NCBI GenBank assembly: GCA_019236485.1
Contig: JAFAIY010000601.1
Span: 1 to 12,106, forward strand
Length of the DNA: 12,106 nt
Source of the DNA: Comamonas sp.
Lineage (GTDB): Bacteria > Pseudomonadota > Gammaproteobacteria > Burkholderiales > Burkholderiaceae_C
Direction of reading: 5' to 3'
Shown piece after piece: positions 1 through 7,507 of the stretch; position 1 is the first letter of the stretch, and each line of letters opens with the position of its first letter. Position numbers and translations under genes: made by a program. Below the pieces are notes generated by a model, which was given only the letters and a program-made list of their open reading frames with translations, was not told where the DNA came from and made no database searches.

Positions 1-689
1 TCGGGGTGGTATTCGGCGCGCTGGGGCACGCCCCAGAGCCGGTCCAGCTCGGGCAGCAGCACGGCCAGCGCGCCGCACTCGCGCAATATGCCGAACATGC
101 GCGAAGGCTGCGCCTCCATCAGCCCGCGGCTGATTTCCTGCCAGACGCGCTCGGGCACCAGCGCATCGACCTCGCCGGCTGCCACCATCTCGCGCATCAG
201 CTGCAGGGTTTCCGGGGCCACCGTGAAATCGGTGAAGCGGGCCGCAAAACGCGCCAGGCGCAGTATGCGCACCGGGTCTTCGCGGAAGGCATCGGTCACA
301 TGGCGCAGCACCCTGTCCCTGAGGTCCTGCTGGCCGTTGAACGGGTCGATCAGCTCGCCGGCCTGGCTCCAGTCGGCGGGGCCGGCGATGGCGTTGATGG
401 TCAGGTCGCGCCGGGCCAGGTCTTCTTCCAGCGTCACATCGGCGGCCGTGTGCACCACAAAGCCGCGGTAGCCCATGCCCTGCTTGCGCTCGGTGCGCGC
501 CAGAGCGTATTCCTCATGCGTGCTCGGGTGCAGGAATACCGGAAAGTCCCGTCCCACGGGTACGAAGCCGCGCGCCGTCATCTGCTCGGGCGTGGCGCCC
601 ACCACCACCCAGTCCGTATCGTTGACGGGCAGACCCAGCAACTGGTCCCGTACCGCGCCACCTACCTTGTAGACCTTGAATTCGCTCAT
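1..689 (-). CDS. cca: CCA-adding enzyme (tRNA nucleotidyltransferase), N-terminal part
   Basis: This is the 5' 229 codons of a class II tRNA nucleotidyltransferase, which adds or repairs the 3'-terminal CCA of tRNAs in the cytoplasm; the 3' end lies beyond the window. The protein starts [19 protein letters not shown], carrying the GGxVRD nucleotide-binding signature (about residues 10-15). The catalytic DxD pair follows at D24/D26 ([10 protein letters not shown]). The RRDLTINA motif lies around residues 93-100 (D95), followed by an [18 protein letters not shown] segment, the family's conserved neck. The single ATG at 689 gives exactly the canonical N-terminus. The gene lies 27 bases downstream of the glutathione S-transferase on the same strand, so the two are probably cotranscribed. 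Whether the C-terminal HD phosphohydrolase domain of the multifunctional type is present cannot be seen. Confidence 0.96.
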   Translation of the reverse strand, partial: MSEFKVYKVGGAVRDQLLGLPVNDTDWVVVGATPEQMTARGFVPVGRDFPVFLHPSTHEEYALARTERKQGMGYRGFVVHTAADVTLEEDLARRDLTINAIAGPADWSQAGELIDPFNGQQDLRDRVLRHVTDAFREDPVRILRLARFAARFTDFTVAPETLQLMREMVAAGEVDALVPERVWQEISRGLMEAQPSRMFGILRECGALAVLLPELDRLWGVPQRAEYHP

Positions 690-716
690 GCCGCAATGGT
701 AGTGCCTGGCCGGCGT

Positions 717-1400
717 TCAGCGCTGCTGGCGATAGGGCTCCTCGAAGGGCAGAAAGTCCTGCTCGGCCAGCGCCGCCTGCACCCAGGCCTGGGTCGCGGG
801 CAGCTGGCTGATGCGCTGCACATAGGCCTGCGCCGCCGGCGAGACGGGCAGGCCGTAGCTGTTGAGGCGCATGCAGACCGGCGCGAAAAACGCATCGGCG
901 ATGCCGAACTGGCCAAACAGCATGGGGCCGCCGGTGCTGGCGAGCAGGGGCTCCCACAAAGTTTCCAGCCGCTGTACATCGCTGCGCAGATCGGCGTTCT
1001 CGGCCCAGAGCCGGGCGCCCACCTCGTGCAGCCTGGCCTCGATATTCATGGGACACAGGCGGCGCAGGGCGTTGAAGCCGCTGTGCATTTCCGCGACCAG
1101 GCTGCGCGCGCGGGCGCGCTGGGCGACGGGCTGGGGCCAGAGCTGCTTGTCGGGATGGCGCTCGGCCAGGTATTCGCTGATCGCCAGGCTGTCCCAGATC
1201 ACCAGGTCCTCGTCGACCAGCAGCGGCACCTTGCCCGTGGGCGAGAGCGCGAGAACGCTTTGCTTGAAGCTGGAGTCGGGCGCGAAGCTGTCGAAGCGCA
1301 GCATGACCTCCTCGAAGCCTATGCCGCTCTGGCGCATCAGCACCCAGGGGCGCATGGACCAGGACGAGTAGTTCTTGTTGCCGATGTAGAGCTTGAGCAT
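717..1400 (-). CDS. glutathione S-transferase family protein
   Basis: This 227-residue cytosolic protein has the two-domain GST layout. The thioredoxin-like N-terminal half begins MLKLYIGNKNYSSWSMRPW, in which the SSWS stretch near residues 12-15 supplies the likely catalytic serine. The cis-proline motif (GKVPLL) and the glutathione gamma-glutamyl-binding DS pair (WDSLAISEYLAE) follow. The all-helical C-terminal half contains FGIADAFFAPV, the usual N-capping box region with Asp. The GNKNYSSWSxRPW start is typical of a proteobacterial GST subgroup of unknown substrate, so only general glutathione transferase or reductase activity can be claimed. The frame stays open upstream to 1514, but the ATG at 1400 gives the family N-terminus. 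It is divergent from queC and precedes cca. It lacks any link to the aromatic operon downstream, so I do not call it a maleylpyruvate isomerase. Confidence 0.9.
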   Translation of the reverse strand: MLKLYIGNKNYSSWSMRPWVLMRQSGIGFEEVMLRFDSFAPDSSFKQSVLALSPTGKVPLLVDEDLVIWDSLAISEYLAERHPDKQLWPQPVAQRARARSLVAEMHSGFNALRRLCPMNIEARLHEVGARLWAENADLRSDVQRLETLWEPLLASTGGPMLFGQFGIADAFFAPVCMRLNSYGLPVSPAAQAYVQRISQLPATQAWVQAALAEQDFLPFEEPYRQQR

Positions 1401-1424
1401 GAGGTTCCCCGGTATCGGTGTCGG

Positions 1425-1445
1425 CACAGCTGGGCCAGCCGTGTG
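1425..1445. promoter_or_regulatory. imperfect inverted repeat between divergent GST and queC
   Basis: The 107-base gap between the divergent GST (start 1400) and queC (start 1508) contains an odd palindrome GCTGG-G-CCAGC at 1429-1439. It is extended by CACA on the left and TGTG on the right after a two-base offset. This could be an operator for either gene, or chance in GC-rich DNA. A TGTAAT hexamer at 1495-1500 resembles a -10 box for queC, but it would place transcription start almost on the ATG and it lacks a good -35. I see no preQ1 riboswitch fold here. Confidence 0.25.
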
Positions 1446-1507
1446 GTTACAACTTGCATTCTGCCTTGGCATGCAGGGATTGCGGCGGCGATGATGTAAT
1501 CGGCCGT

Positions 1508-2254
1508 ATGGCAAATACCTCTTCTTCCAGCTTCAGGGCCGGCGCCGGGCAGCACAAGGCCGCGCTGGTGCTGTTTTCCGGCGGCCAGGATTCCACCACC
1601 TGTCTGGCCCAGGCCCTGTCCATGTTCGAGCGCGTCGAGACCCTGGGTTTCGATTACGGCCAGCGCCACAGCGTGGAGATGCAGGTGCGTCTCGATGTGC
1701 GACGGGCGATCGCCGAGCGCTTTCCCCAGTGGGCGCCGCGCCTGGGCGAGGACCATGTGCTCTCTCTCGACGTGCTCAAGCAGATCGGCGGCTCCTCCCT
1801 GACCGATGACGTGGCCTTTGCCATGCAGGCCGACGGCCTGCCCAACACCTTTGTGCCGGGGCGCAATCTGCTGTTTCTCACGCTGGCGGGAGCGCTGGCC
1901 TATCGCCGCGGCCTGAGCGTGATCGTCACCGGGGTCTGCGAAACCGATTATTCGGGCTACCCCGACTGCCGCGACGACACCATGAAGGCGCAGCAGCTGG
2001 CGCTGAATCTGGGGCTGGAGCGGCGTTTGCGCATAGAAACGCCGCTGATGTGGCTGGACAAGGCCCAGACCTGGCAGCTGGCCCAGGATCTGGGCGGCGA
2101 CGCGCTGGTGGAGCTGATCCGCACCGAGACCCATACCTGCTACCAGGGCACGCGCGATGTGCTGCACGCCTGGGGCTATGGCTGCGGCAGCTGCCCGGCC
2201 TGCGAGCTGCGCTCCAGTGGCTGGACCCAGTGGCAGGCGCAGCGCGCGGCCTGA
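1508..2254 (+). CDS. queC: 7-cyano-7-deazaguanine synthase QueC
   Basis: QueC converts 7-carboxy-7-deazaguanine to preQ0, using ATP and ammonia, in the pathway to queuosine (tRNA position 34) and other 7-deazaguanine nucleosides. The 248-residue product shows the PP-loop ATP pyrophosphatase motif [14 protein letters not shown] (from residue 24). [11 protein letters not shown] substrate-site segment follows. The C-terminal zinc-site cysteines are C211 (HTCYQG) and C226, C229, C232 ([10 protein letters not shown]). The frame is open upstream to a GTG at 1418, but that N-terminus has no family resemblance. The ATG at 1508 puts the PP-loop about 23 residues in, as expected, although no clear Shine-Dalgarno sequence precedes it. 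queD and queE are not in the window, so queC stands alone, divergent from the GST gene and convergent with the cyclo-ligase gene. Confidence 0.97.
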   Translation: MANTSSSSFRAGAGQHKAALVLFSGGQDSTTCLAQALSMFERVETLGFDYGQRHSVEMQVRLDVRRAIAERFPQWAPRLGEDHVLSLDVLKQIGGSSLTDDVAFAMQADGLPNTFVPGRNLLFLTLAGALAYRRGLSVIVTGVCETDYSGYPDCRDDTMKAQQLALNLGLERRLRIETPLMWLDKAQTWQLAQDLGGDALVELIRTETHTCYQGTRDVLHAWGYGCGSCPACELRSSGWTQWQAQRAA

Positions 2255-2266
2255 TACCAATAAATT

Positions 2267-2347
2267 GATAGCTTCCGGCGCTGGTATTGCCTGAAATTTC
2301 GGCTGTTTTGCTTGAAATTTCAGGAACAGCCTGCGCCAGCCGCTAGA
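2267..2347. repeat. large imperfect hairpin element between queC and ygfA
   Basis: The 110-base gap between the two convergent genes is almost filled by one inverted repeat. Arms 2267-2300 and 2314-2347 pair at 24 of 34 positions around a 13-base loop. The inner 11 bp are perfect (CCTGAAATTTC at 2290-2300 against GAAATTTCAGG at 2314-2324). Imperfect direct repeats lie at or over the edges: AAATTGATAGCTTCCG (2262-2277) and AAATTGCTAGCTCCG (2349-2363). A small nested hairpin, GCTAG-8-CTAGC, lies at 2342-2359. The left part contains ATAGCTTCCGGCGCT, the core of a repeat seen again near 11690. There is no long T-run, but it could stop transcription from both sides. It is best described as a palindromic intergenic repeat with possible bidirectional terminator function. 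Confidence 0.7.
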
Positions 2348-2364
2348 AAAATTGCTAGCTCCGC

Positions 2365-2955
2365 CTATCTCAGGGAGAGCCCGGCCACGGGCCAGACCTC
2401 GCCGTTGTCGTTGAGTATGGCGTCCAGCGGCTGGTCGTGGTTCTCGGGCTCGAAGTCGTCGACAAAGCCCTCGGCATAGCCCAGGCCCACGGTGAACGGC
2501 CTGGGATTGATCTGCGCAAGCGTGCGGTCGTAGAAGCCGCCGCCATAGCCGAGGCGGTAGCCGCCGGCCCCATAGCCCACGCAGGGCACGAACAGCAGCG
2601 TGGGGGTCAGCAGCTCGGTGTCCTTGGGCTTGGGGATGCCGAAAGCGTCCTCTTCCATGGGGCAGCCCGGGTGCCAGGCGTGAAAACTGAGTGTCTTACG
2701 CTGTTTGTCGATGACCGGCAGGCCAATTTTGCGCCGTTGTGGAGTACCCTGTAGCTCGCCATCCTCTTTCCAGCGATGCAGGGCCGGCAGTGGGTCGAAC
2801 TCTCCCTTGATGGGCCAATAGGCGCCGATCACGGTATCGGGGCGCTCCACCAGCCAAAAGCGCATCACCTGCTGCAGCGCATCCGCGCGCAGCAATCGGT
2901 CTGGAAGGTTGAGGCGCTGGTCAATCAACTTGCGGCGTAAGGCTGCTTTGTCCAT
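2365..2955 (-). CDS. ygfA: 5-formyltetrahydrofolate cyclo-ligase
   Basis: This enzyme uses ATP to convert 5-formyltetrahydrofolate to 5,10-methenyltetrahydrofolate in one-carbon metabolism, acting in the cytoplasm. The 196-residue product starts MDKAALRRKLIDQRLNLP. It contains the folate/ATP-site pair KGEFDPLP (near 50) and FGIPKPKD (105-112), and ends with the family signature RLGYGGGFYDRTL (134-146), its glycine-rich phosphate-binding loop. The length is normal. The frame runs open far upstream through the opposite strand of slt, but the ATG at 2955 is preceded by a good ribosome-binding site and matches the family start. It converges on queC and is head to head with slt, with start codons separated by only 15 bases, so its promoter must lie within the slt coding region. 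Confidence 0.95.
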   Translation of the reverse strand: MDKAALRRKLIDQRLNLPDRLLRADALQQVMRFWLVERPDTVIGAYWPIKGEFDPLPALHRWKEDGELQGTPQRRKIGLPVIDKQRKTLSFHAWHPGCPMEEDAFGIPKPKDTELLTPTLLFVPCVGYGAGGYRLGYGGGFYDRTLAQINPRPFTVGLGYAEGFVDDFEPENHDQPLDAILNDNGEVWPVAGLSLR

Positions 2956-2963
2956 CGGATAAT

Positions 2964-2971
2964 TTCCTCCA
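2964..2971 (-). promoter_or_regulatory. ribosome-binding site of ygfA overlapping the slt start codon
   Basis: Read on the minus strand, GGAGGAAA occupies 2971-2964, eight bases before the ATG at 2955, and is a strong Shine-Dalgarno sequence. Its first base is the A of the slt ATG on the other strand (2971). On the plus strand this same stretch reads TTTCCTCC and gives slt no Shine-Dalgarno sequence. Confidence 0.7.
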
Positions 2972-4950
2972 TGCACTGGCTGAAGATTTTGACACCGCTT
3001 TGGGCGGCCTCTTTTTTGACTGTAGCTGCTCCGCTTGCGCAGGCGCAAATTTCGGGTGACGCCGTCTTGCTGGAGATGCAAAAAGCATTCCGCAAGCGCG
3101 ACCAGTCTGCGCTCACGCAGATGCTGCCCCAGGCCAGCGGCCACCCCCTGGAAGCTTGGGCCGCCTACTGGGAACTCAAGAACCGCCTGGAAACCGCCGC
3201 AGCCGACGAGATCCAGTCCTTTCTGAGCCGCTATGCGGGCACCTATCAGGAAGACCGTCTGCGCAACGACTGGCTGCTGCTGCTGGGCAAGCAGCGCGAC
3301 TGGGCGACCTTCGGCCAGGTCTATGCCAAGTTCCGCATGCGCGACGACAGGTCGGTGAGCTGCTACGCCCTGCTGGCCGACAGCCTGCAGGGCCGCGGCG
3401 CGCCCAGTATGGGCCAGCAGGTGCGCGACCTGTGGCTGGCGCAAAAAGATGCCGACGACGGCTGCACCACGGCCGCGGGCCAGATGTATGCGCAAAAGCT
3501 GATCACCGATGCCGATGTCTGGCGTCGGGCCCGCGTGGCGGCCGAGAACAACCGCCAGAAGGCCGCGCGCGACGCCGTGGCCATCGTGGCCCCCGAGGCG
3601 GCCGACCAGGTGGCCCAGGTGTTTGCCTCGCCCGTCAAATACCTGGCCGGGCAGAGCAAGTCGCGCGGACGCGAGCGCAAGGAGCTGGCGCTGCTGGCCC
3701 TGATCCGCATGGCCGCCAGCGACCCCGATGCCGCGGCCACGCAGCTGGAGGGCGGCTGGGGCGCCCAGCTCAGCGGCGAAGAGCGCAACTGGGCCTGGGG
3801 CGTGATCGGCAAGCAGTCGGCCTTCAGGCTGTCGTCCGATGCCAATAGCTATTTCGCCAAGGTGCGCCGCAACGAGGATCTCAGCGACGACCTGCTGGGC
3901 TGGAAGGCCCGCGCCGCCATGCGCGCCGGCGACTGGAAGAGCGTGCGCCGCGCCATCGACGCCATGGGCCCCGAGCGCACCGACCCGACCTGGAGCTACT
4001 GGAAGGCCAAGGCCATGCTGGCGGGCCGGCCCAGCGCCGAAGACAAGGCCGAGGCCAGGCAACTGCTCGAAGACACGGCGGGCAGCGGCAGCTTCTACGA
4101 GCAGTTGGCGCTGGAGGAAATCGGCCAGCGCGTGACCACGCCGCCCGCCCCCGCGCCGCTGACGGCCCAGGAAAAGGCCGCAGCGCGTGCCAACCCCGGC
4201 CTGGCACGCGGCCTGTATGCGATCCAGATCGGGCTGCGCAGCGAAGGCGTGCGCGAATGGAACTACAGCACCAATCTGCACCAGCCCGGCGGCATGGGTG
4301 ACCGCGAGCTGTATGCGGCCGCCGATCTGGCCTGCGAGCGCCAGGCCTGGGACCGCTGCATCAACACCAGCGAGCGCATCAAGACCTTCGCCGACTGGAG
4401 CCAGCGCTTTCCCATGCCTTACCGCGACACCGTGCTGGCCAAGGCCAGCAATATCGGCCTGGACCCGGCCTATGTCTACGGCCTGATCCGCCAGGAAAGC
4501 CGCTTCATCATGGATGCGCGCTCCGGCGTGGGCGCTTCGGGCCTGATGCAGGTGATGCCGGCCACGGCGCGCTGGACGGCCAAGAAGATAGGCATGACGG
4601 ACTTCACGCCCGGCATGCTCAACGACCGTGACACCAATATCACCATCGGCACCTCCTATCTGAAGCTGGCGCTCGACGATTTCGAAGGCTCCATGGCCCT
4701 GGCCGCGGCCGGCTACAACGCCGGTCCCGGCCGCCCGCGCAACTGGCGCAACGGCCCAACGCTGGACGCCGCCATCTGGGCCGAGAACGTGCCCTTCAGC
4801 GAAACCCGCGACTATGTGAAGAAGGTGCTGGCCAACACCACCAACTACGCGGCGCTGATCACGGGCCAGCCCCAGTCGCTCAAGAGCCGCCTAGGCACCA
4901 TAGGCCCGCGCCCGGCCAGCGATCCCGAAACCATGAAGGATCTGCCCTGA
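2971..4950 (+). CDS. slt: soluble lytic murein transglycosylase (Slt70 type)
   Basis: This periplasmic enzyme cleaves the MurNAc-GlcNAc bond of peptidoglycan, leaving 1,6-anhydro-muropeptides during wall turnover. The 659 residues are close to Escherichia coli Slt70 (645). A Sec signal peptide (residues 1-25, ending AQA|QIS) is followed by a long alpha-helical superhelical domain rich in Ala and Trp (about 30-470). The C-terminal lysozyme-like domain then follows. It has LIRQESRF with catalytic Glu509, then SGVGASGLMQVMPATA and AAAGYNAGPGR, the three conserved family 1 motifs. The ATG at 2971 is the only usable start, because an in-frame stop lies at 2938. No Shine-Dalgarno sequence precedes it, so translation may be leaderless or weakly initiated. 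Its promoter must lie inside the divergent cyclo-ligase gene. Confidence 0.96.
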   Translation: MHWLKILTPLWAASFLTVAAPLAQAQISGDAVLLEMQKAFRKRDQSALTQMLPQASGHPLEAWAAYWELKNRLETAAADEIQSFLSRYAGTYQEDRLRNDWLLLLGKQRDWATFGQVYAKFRMRDDRSVSCYALLADSLQGRGAPSMGQQVRDLWLAQKDADDGCTTAAGQMYAQKLITDADVWRRARVAAENNRQKAARDAVAIVAPEAADQVAQVFASPVKYLAGQSKSRGRERKELALLALIRMAASDPDAAATQLEGGWGAQLSGEERNWAWGVIGKQSAFRLSSDANSYFAKVRRNEDLSDDLLGWKARAAMRAGDWKSVRRAIDAMGPERTDPTWSYWKAKAMLAGRPSAEDKAEARQLLEDTAGSGSFYEQLALEEIGQRVTTPPAPAPLTAQEKAAARANPGLARGLYAIQIGLRSEGVREWNYSTNLHQPGGMGDRELYAAADLACERQAWDRCINTSERIKTFADWSQRFPMPYRDTVLAKASNIGLDPAYVYGLIRQESRFIMDARSGVGASGLMQVMPATARWTAKKIGMTDFTPGMLNDRDTNITIGTSYLKLALDDFEGSMALAAAGYNAGPGRPRNWRNGPTLDAAIWAENVPFSETRDYVKKVLANTTNYAALITGQPQSLKSRLGTIGPRPASDPETMKDLP

Positions 4951-4974
4951 GCTAGGGCCTGACGGCGGGCTCAG
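4947..4974. terminator. inverted repeat carrying both stop codons of convergent genes
   Basis: CTGAGC (4947-4952) and GCTCAG (4969-4974) form a perfect 6-bp stem around a 16-base loop. The repeat contains the slt TGA (4948-4950) in one arm, while the stop of the opposite gene (4971-4973 on the minus strand) lies in the other. No T-run follows on either strand, so it is at best a weak bidirectional terminator for the convergent slt and hydrolase transcripts, which are separated by only 20 bases. Confidence 0.3.
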
Positions 4975-5975
4975 ACCAGTTGCACGCGCTGGTCTATGGC
5001 GCCGAACAGGGTGCGGCCGGCATCGTCCAGCGCCTCTATGCGCAGCCGGTCGCCGTGCCTGAGATAGGGGTGCAGCCGTTCTTCGGCTTCACCCTTGAGG
5101 ATCTGCCGCACGCGCGCCTCGGTGATGCAGGCGCTGCCCGCGGACTCGGCCTCATTGCTGATGGTTCCGGCGCCGATGATGGAGCCCGCTGCCAGGGCGC
5201 GCGTGCGCGCCAGATGGGCGATGATTTGCGCGAAGTCGAACACCACCTCGGCATTCGCGCGCGGCTCGCCGAAGCGCCGGCCGTTGATGTCTATGCGCAC
5301 GCAGGCGTCCAGCATGCAGTCTTTCCAGACCTGGCCCAGCGCCGCCGGCGTGACCACGATGGGCGCAAAGCTGGTCGCGGGCTTGCTCTGGTAGAAGCCG
5401 AAGCCCTTCGCCAGCTCCTTGGGGATCAGGCCGCGCAGCGACACATCGTTGAGCAGGCAGACCAGCGCGATACGCTGCCCGGCCTGCTGCGCCGTGCTGC
5501 CCATGGGCACGTCTTTGACAATGACGGCGATCTCGGCCTCCAGGTCTATGTCGTGCGTCTCGTCCACGGCCTCTATGTCCTGCGTCGGTCCCAGCATCAC
5601 GTCGGAGCCGCCCTGGTAGACCAGCGGCACCTCCTCGTAGCCCGGCGGTATGGGCTCCTTGCGCCATTGGTAGATCAGCCGCGCATGGTTGCGGTATACC
5701 GAAGCGTCGGCCCACTGATAGGCGCGCGGCAGCGGCGCCAGGCACTGGCCGGCATCGAAGTCCTCGGCCTCGGCCCAGTGCTGTGCGCACAGCTCGCGGT
5801 AGCGCGCGTCGAGCAGCAGTGCCAGCGTATCCCAGTCGTCGAGCAGGGACTGCAGGGTGGCGGCCACGGGCGCGGCGCTCAGCCAGCGCCGTGCATCCGG
5901 GCTGACTAGCATCAGCTCGCCGTCGCGGCGGCCGTTGCGGCGTGTCGCCAGCCGCAGTTCTATGGGTGGGTTCAT
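4971..5975 (-). CDS. fumarylacetoacetate hydrolase family enzyme (bacterial 330-residue type)
   Basis: FAH-fold enzymes hydrolyse a carbon-carbon bond of ring-opened dioxo acids such as fumarylacetoacetate or fumarylpyruvate, using a divalent metal. The 334-residue product resembles the bacterial fumarylacetoacetase type throughout, including PLPRAYQWADASVYRNH, YQGGSDVMLGP, NDVSLRGLIPKELAKGFGF and SKPATSFAP. Metal ligands expected by homology are D90, E146 and E148 (DLEAEIAVI) and D177 (LLNDVSLR); H97 and K198 fit the catalytic His and Lys. It is the last gene of the catabolic operon. Its ATG overlaps the stop of the VOC gene in an ATGA junction, so translation is probably coupled. Inferred role: hydrolysis of the product made by the upstream hydroxylase and dioxygenase. 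True fumarylacetoacetase of the homogentisate route is possible, but no homogentisate dioxygenase (a cupin) lies nearby. Confidence 0.88.
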   Translation of the reverse strand: MNPPIELRLATRRNGRRDGELMLVSPDARRWLSAAPVAATLQSLLDDWDTLALLLDARYRELCAQHWAEAEDFDAGQCLAPLPRAYQWADASVYRNHARLIYQWRKEPIPPGYEEVPLVYQGGSDVMLGPTQDIEAVDETHDIDLEAEIAVIVKDVPMGSTAQQAGQRIALVCLLNDVSLRGLIPKELAKGFGFYQSKPATSFAPIVVTPAALGQVWKDCMLDACVRIDINGRRFGEPRANAEVVFDFAQIIAHLARTRALAAGSIIGAGTISNEAESAGSACITEARVRQILKGEAEERLHPYLRHGDRLRIEALDDAGRTLFGAIDQRVQLV

Positions 5976-6508
5976 GAGGGGGTTCCGGTGGCGGCCCGCC
6001 GGGCCTGCTCGTGATTCCAGGCCTGCAGCTGGGTGTGGGCCGCGGCCGCAAAGCCCTGCAGGGTCTGGGCGTCGGCCAGCTCCACGGTCAGCTCCAGGCG
6101 CAGGCCGTTGGGGTCGAAAAAATAGATCGAATGGATGTAGCCATCGTGGTCGGTCACGCCGACCACATCGACGCCGTGCTCCTGCAGGCGCTGCCGCATC
6201 TGCAGCAGATCCTCGCGGGAGTCCAGGCGCCAGGCGATGTGATTGACCCAGTCGGGGGTATTGGGCGAGGGCAGGGCGGCCTCGCCGTCGCCCAGGTCGA
6301 AGAACGCGATGTGCGAGCCGTCGCGCAGCCTAAAGAAGATGTGCACATAGGGGCAGTACTCGCCGGTGCTGGGCACATGGTCTTTTCTGATCACATGGAC
6401 CAGGGGCAGGCCCAGCAGGTCCTCGTAGAACGCGCGCGTCTGCTCGGCGCTGCGGCAGCGCCAGGCGAAATGGTGCAGGCCGGCAATGGGGCGGGTGGCG
6501 GTATTCAT
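5972..6508 (-). CDS. VOC-family protein, probable small extradiol ring-cleavage dioxygenase
   Basis: This 178-residue protein has two beta-alpha-beta modules of the vicinal oxygen chelate fold. The metal triad can be read as H13 (GLHHFAWRC), H90 (VNHIAWRL) and E139 (GLRLELTVE), spaced as in Fe(II) extradiol dioxygenases and related VOC enzymes. The first module also has the SHIAFFDLGDG edge strand, and the second has the typical DPNGLRLEL ending. The ATG at 6508 is preferred over the GTG at 6517, because GGAG lies eight bases before it. The start falls five bases after the stop of the binding-protein gene, and its own stop overlaps the next start (ATGA). Placed between an aromatic hydroxylase and an FAH-type hydrolase, ring cleavage is the most likely role. 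An isomerase or other VOC activity is not excluded. Confidence 0.85.
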   Translation of the reverse strand: MNTATRPIAGLHHFAWRCRSAEQTRAFYEDLLGLPLVHVIRKDHVPSTGEYCPYVHIFFRLRDGSHIAFFDLGDGEAALPSPNTPDWVNHIAWRLDSREDLLQMRQRLQEHGVDVVGVTDHDGYIHSIYFFDPNGLRLELTVELADAQTLQGFAAAAHTQLQAWNHEQARRAATGTPS

Positions 6509-6513
6509 GCTGC

Positions 6514-7488
6514 TCACTCCAGGGCGATATGGCTGGTGCGTATCACCTGGCCCCAGCGCTCGGATTCGGCGCGCGCGAGTTTCTTGAACTCCTGGGGGCT
6601 GAGCAGCAGGGGCTCGAAGCCGAAGTCGGTGAATTTCTTGAGCACGCTCTGGTCGGCCATGGCCTTGCGCAGCTCGGCGTTGAGGCGCGTGACTATGGGC
6701 TCGGGCATGCCTGCCGGGCCCAGCATGCCCTGGAAGGCGAAGACCTCGGCGTCCTTGACGCCCAGCTCGTCCAGCGTGGGCAGCTGGGGCATGACGCCCG
6801 AGCGCTTGGGCGAGGCGATGGCCAGAGCCCTGACCTTGCCGGTCTGCACAATGGGCAGGCCCGAGGCCAGGTCGAGGAACATGGCGCCGACCTGGCCGGC
6901 CATGATGTCCTGCATCGCCGGTGCCGCCCCCTTGTACGGGATATGCGTGAGCTTGAGCCCGGTGCGGTTCTTGAACAGCTCCATGGCCAGGTGATGCGGC
7001 GAGCCGCTGCCGGCCGAGGCATAGCTGACCTTGTCGGGATTGGCCCTGACATAGGCCATGAACTCGGCGAAGTTCCTGGCCGGGAAGCCGGGCGTGACCA
7101 CCAGGGCCAGGGGGAAGCGGCCTATGGCGCCGATATAGCTGAAGTCCTTCTCGGGCGAGTAGCGCAGGCTCTTGAACAAATGCTCGTTGAAGGCCAGCAC
7201 GGCATTGTCGGCCGACATCACGGTATAGCCGTCGGGCTTGGCGCGGGCCACCAGCTCCGCGCCGATATTGGTCGAGGCGCCGGGCCGGTTGTCTATGACC
7301 AGCTGCTGCTGCAGACCATGGCGCATGCTTTCGGCCACGGCGCGCGCGAGGTTGTCGGTGCCGCCGCCGGCCGGGTAGGGCACGACCCAGCGCAGATACT
7401 GCCGCGGATATTCTTCCTGCGCCCGGGCCAGCGGACTGGCCAGGATTCCCAGCGCGCCGGCGGCGCCTATCAGTGAACGACGTTTCAT
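6514..7488 (-). CDS. Bug/TctC-family tripartite tricarboxylate transporter substrate-binding protein
   Basis: This is a periplasmic solute-binding protein of 324 residues. It starts MKRRSLIGAAGALGILASPL and has a signal peptide with a twin-arginine-like start and a cleavage site ARA|QEE at 23/24. The Bug fold signatures follow: VVPYPAGGGTDNLARAV (35-51), DNRPGASTNIGAELVARAKPDGYTVM, the YASAGSGSPHHLAMELFK ligand loop, and HIPYKGAAPAMQDIMAGQVGAMF. A strong AGGAG site lies about eight bases before the ATG. Bug proteins bind carboxylates, including aromatic acids, for TctAB permeases. No tctA or tctB is present here, so it either works with a distant permease or serves as a sensor-type orphan receptor, as is common in this order. 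Its place in the operon suggests the pathway substrate is an organic acid. Confidence 0.95.
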   Translation of the reverse strand: MKRRSLIGAAGALGILASPLARAQEEYPRQYLRWVVPYPAGGGTDNLARAVAESMRHGLQQQLVIDNRPGASTNIGAELVARAKPDGYTVMSADNAVLAFNEHLFKSLRYSPEKDFSYIGAIGRFPLALVVTPGFPARNFAEFMAYVRANPDKVSYASAGSGSPHHLAMELFKNRTGLKLTHIPYKGAAPAMQDIMAGQVGAMFLDLASGLPIVQTGKVRALAIASPKRSGVMPQLPTLDELGVKDAEVFAFQGMLGPAGMPEPIVTRLNAELRKAMADQSVLKKFTDFGFEPLLLSPQEFKKLARAESERWGQVIRTSHIALE

Positions 7489-7507
7489 GCTTGTCTCCTG
7501 TGGTGAT

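Noticed and set aside
717..1400. GST gene as a maleylpyruvate or maleylacetoacetate isomerase serving the aromatic operon
   Set aside because: Its N-terminus is the GNKNYSSWS type rather than the zeta-class SSCSxRVR-like motif, and it lies over 3 kb away beyond unrelated genes.
6..1499. A 497-codon open frame on the plus strand opposite cca and the GST gene
   Set aside because: Its product has no recognisable domain and is rich in Ala, Gly, His and Gln. The opposite strand encodes two clear families, so this is a GC-driven antisense shadow.
1418..1507. Upstream GTG start for queC adding 30 residues
   Set aside because: The added residues have no similarity to QueC proteins, and the ATG at 1508 already leaves a normal N-terminus before the PP-loop.
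1401..1507. Possible preQ1 riboswitch ahead of queC
   Set aside because: No H-type pseudoknot pattern with an A-rich tail and overlapping ribosome-binding site is visible; the gap is GC-rich with only a short inverted repeat.
2956..4281. Upstream extension of the cyclo-ligase frame to 638 codons
   Set aside because: The extension is the antisense of slt. The ATG at 2955 has a strong ribosome-binding site and gives the correct family N-terminus and length.
4971..5975. Assignment as the homogentisate-pathway fumarylacetoacetase proper
   Set aside because: The sequence type fits, but the operon lacks homogentisate dioxygenase and has a VOC enzyme and flavin hydroxylase instead, so only a family-level call is made.
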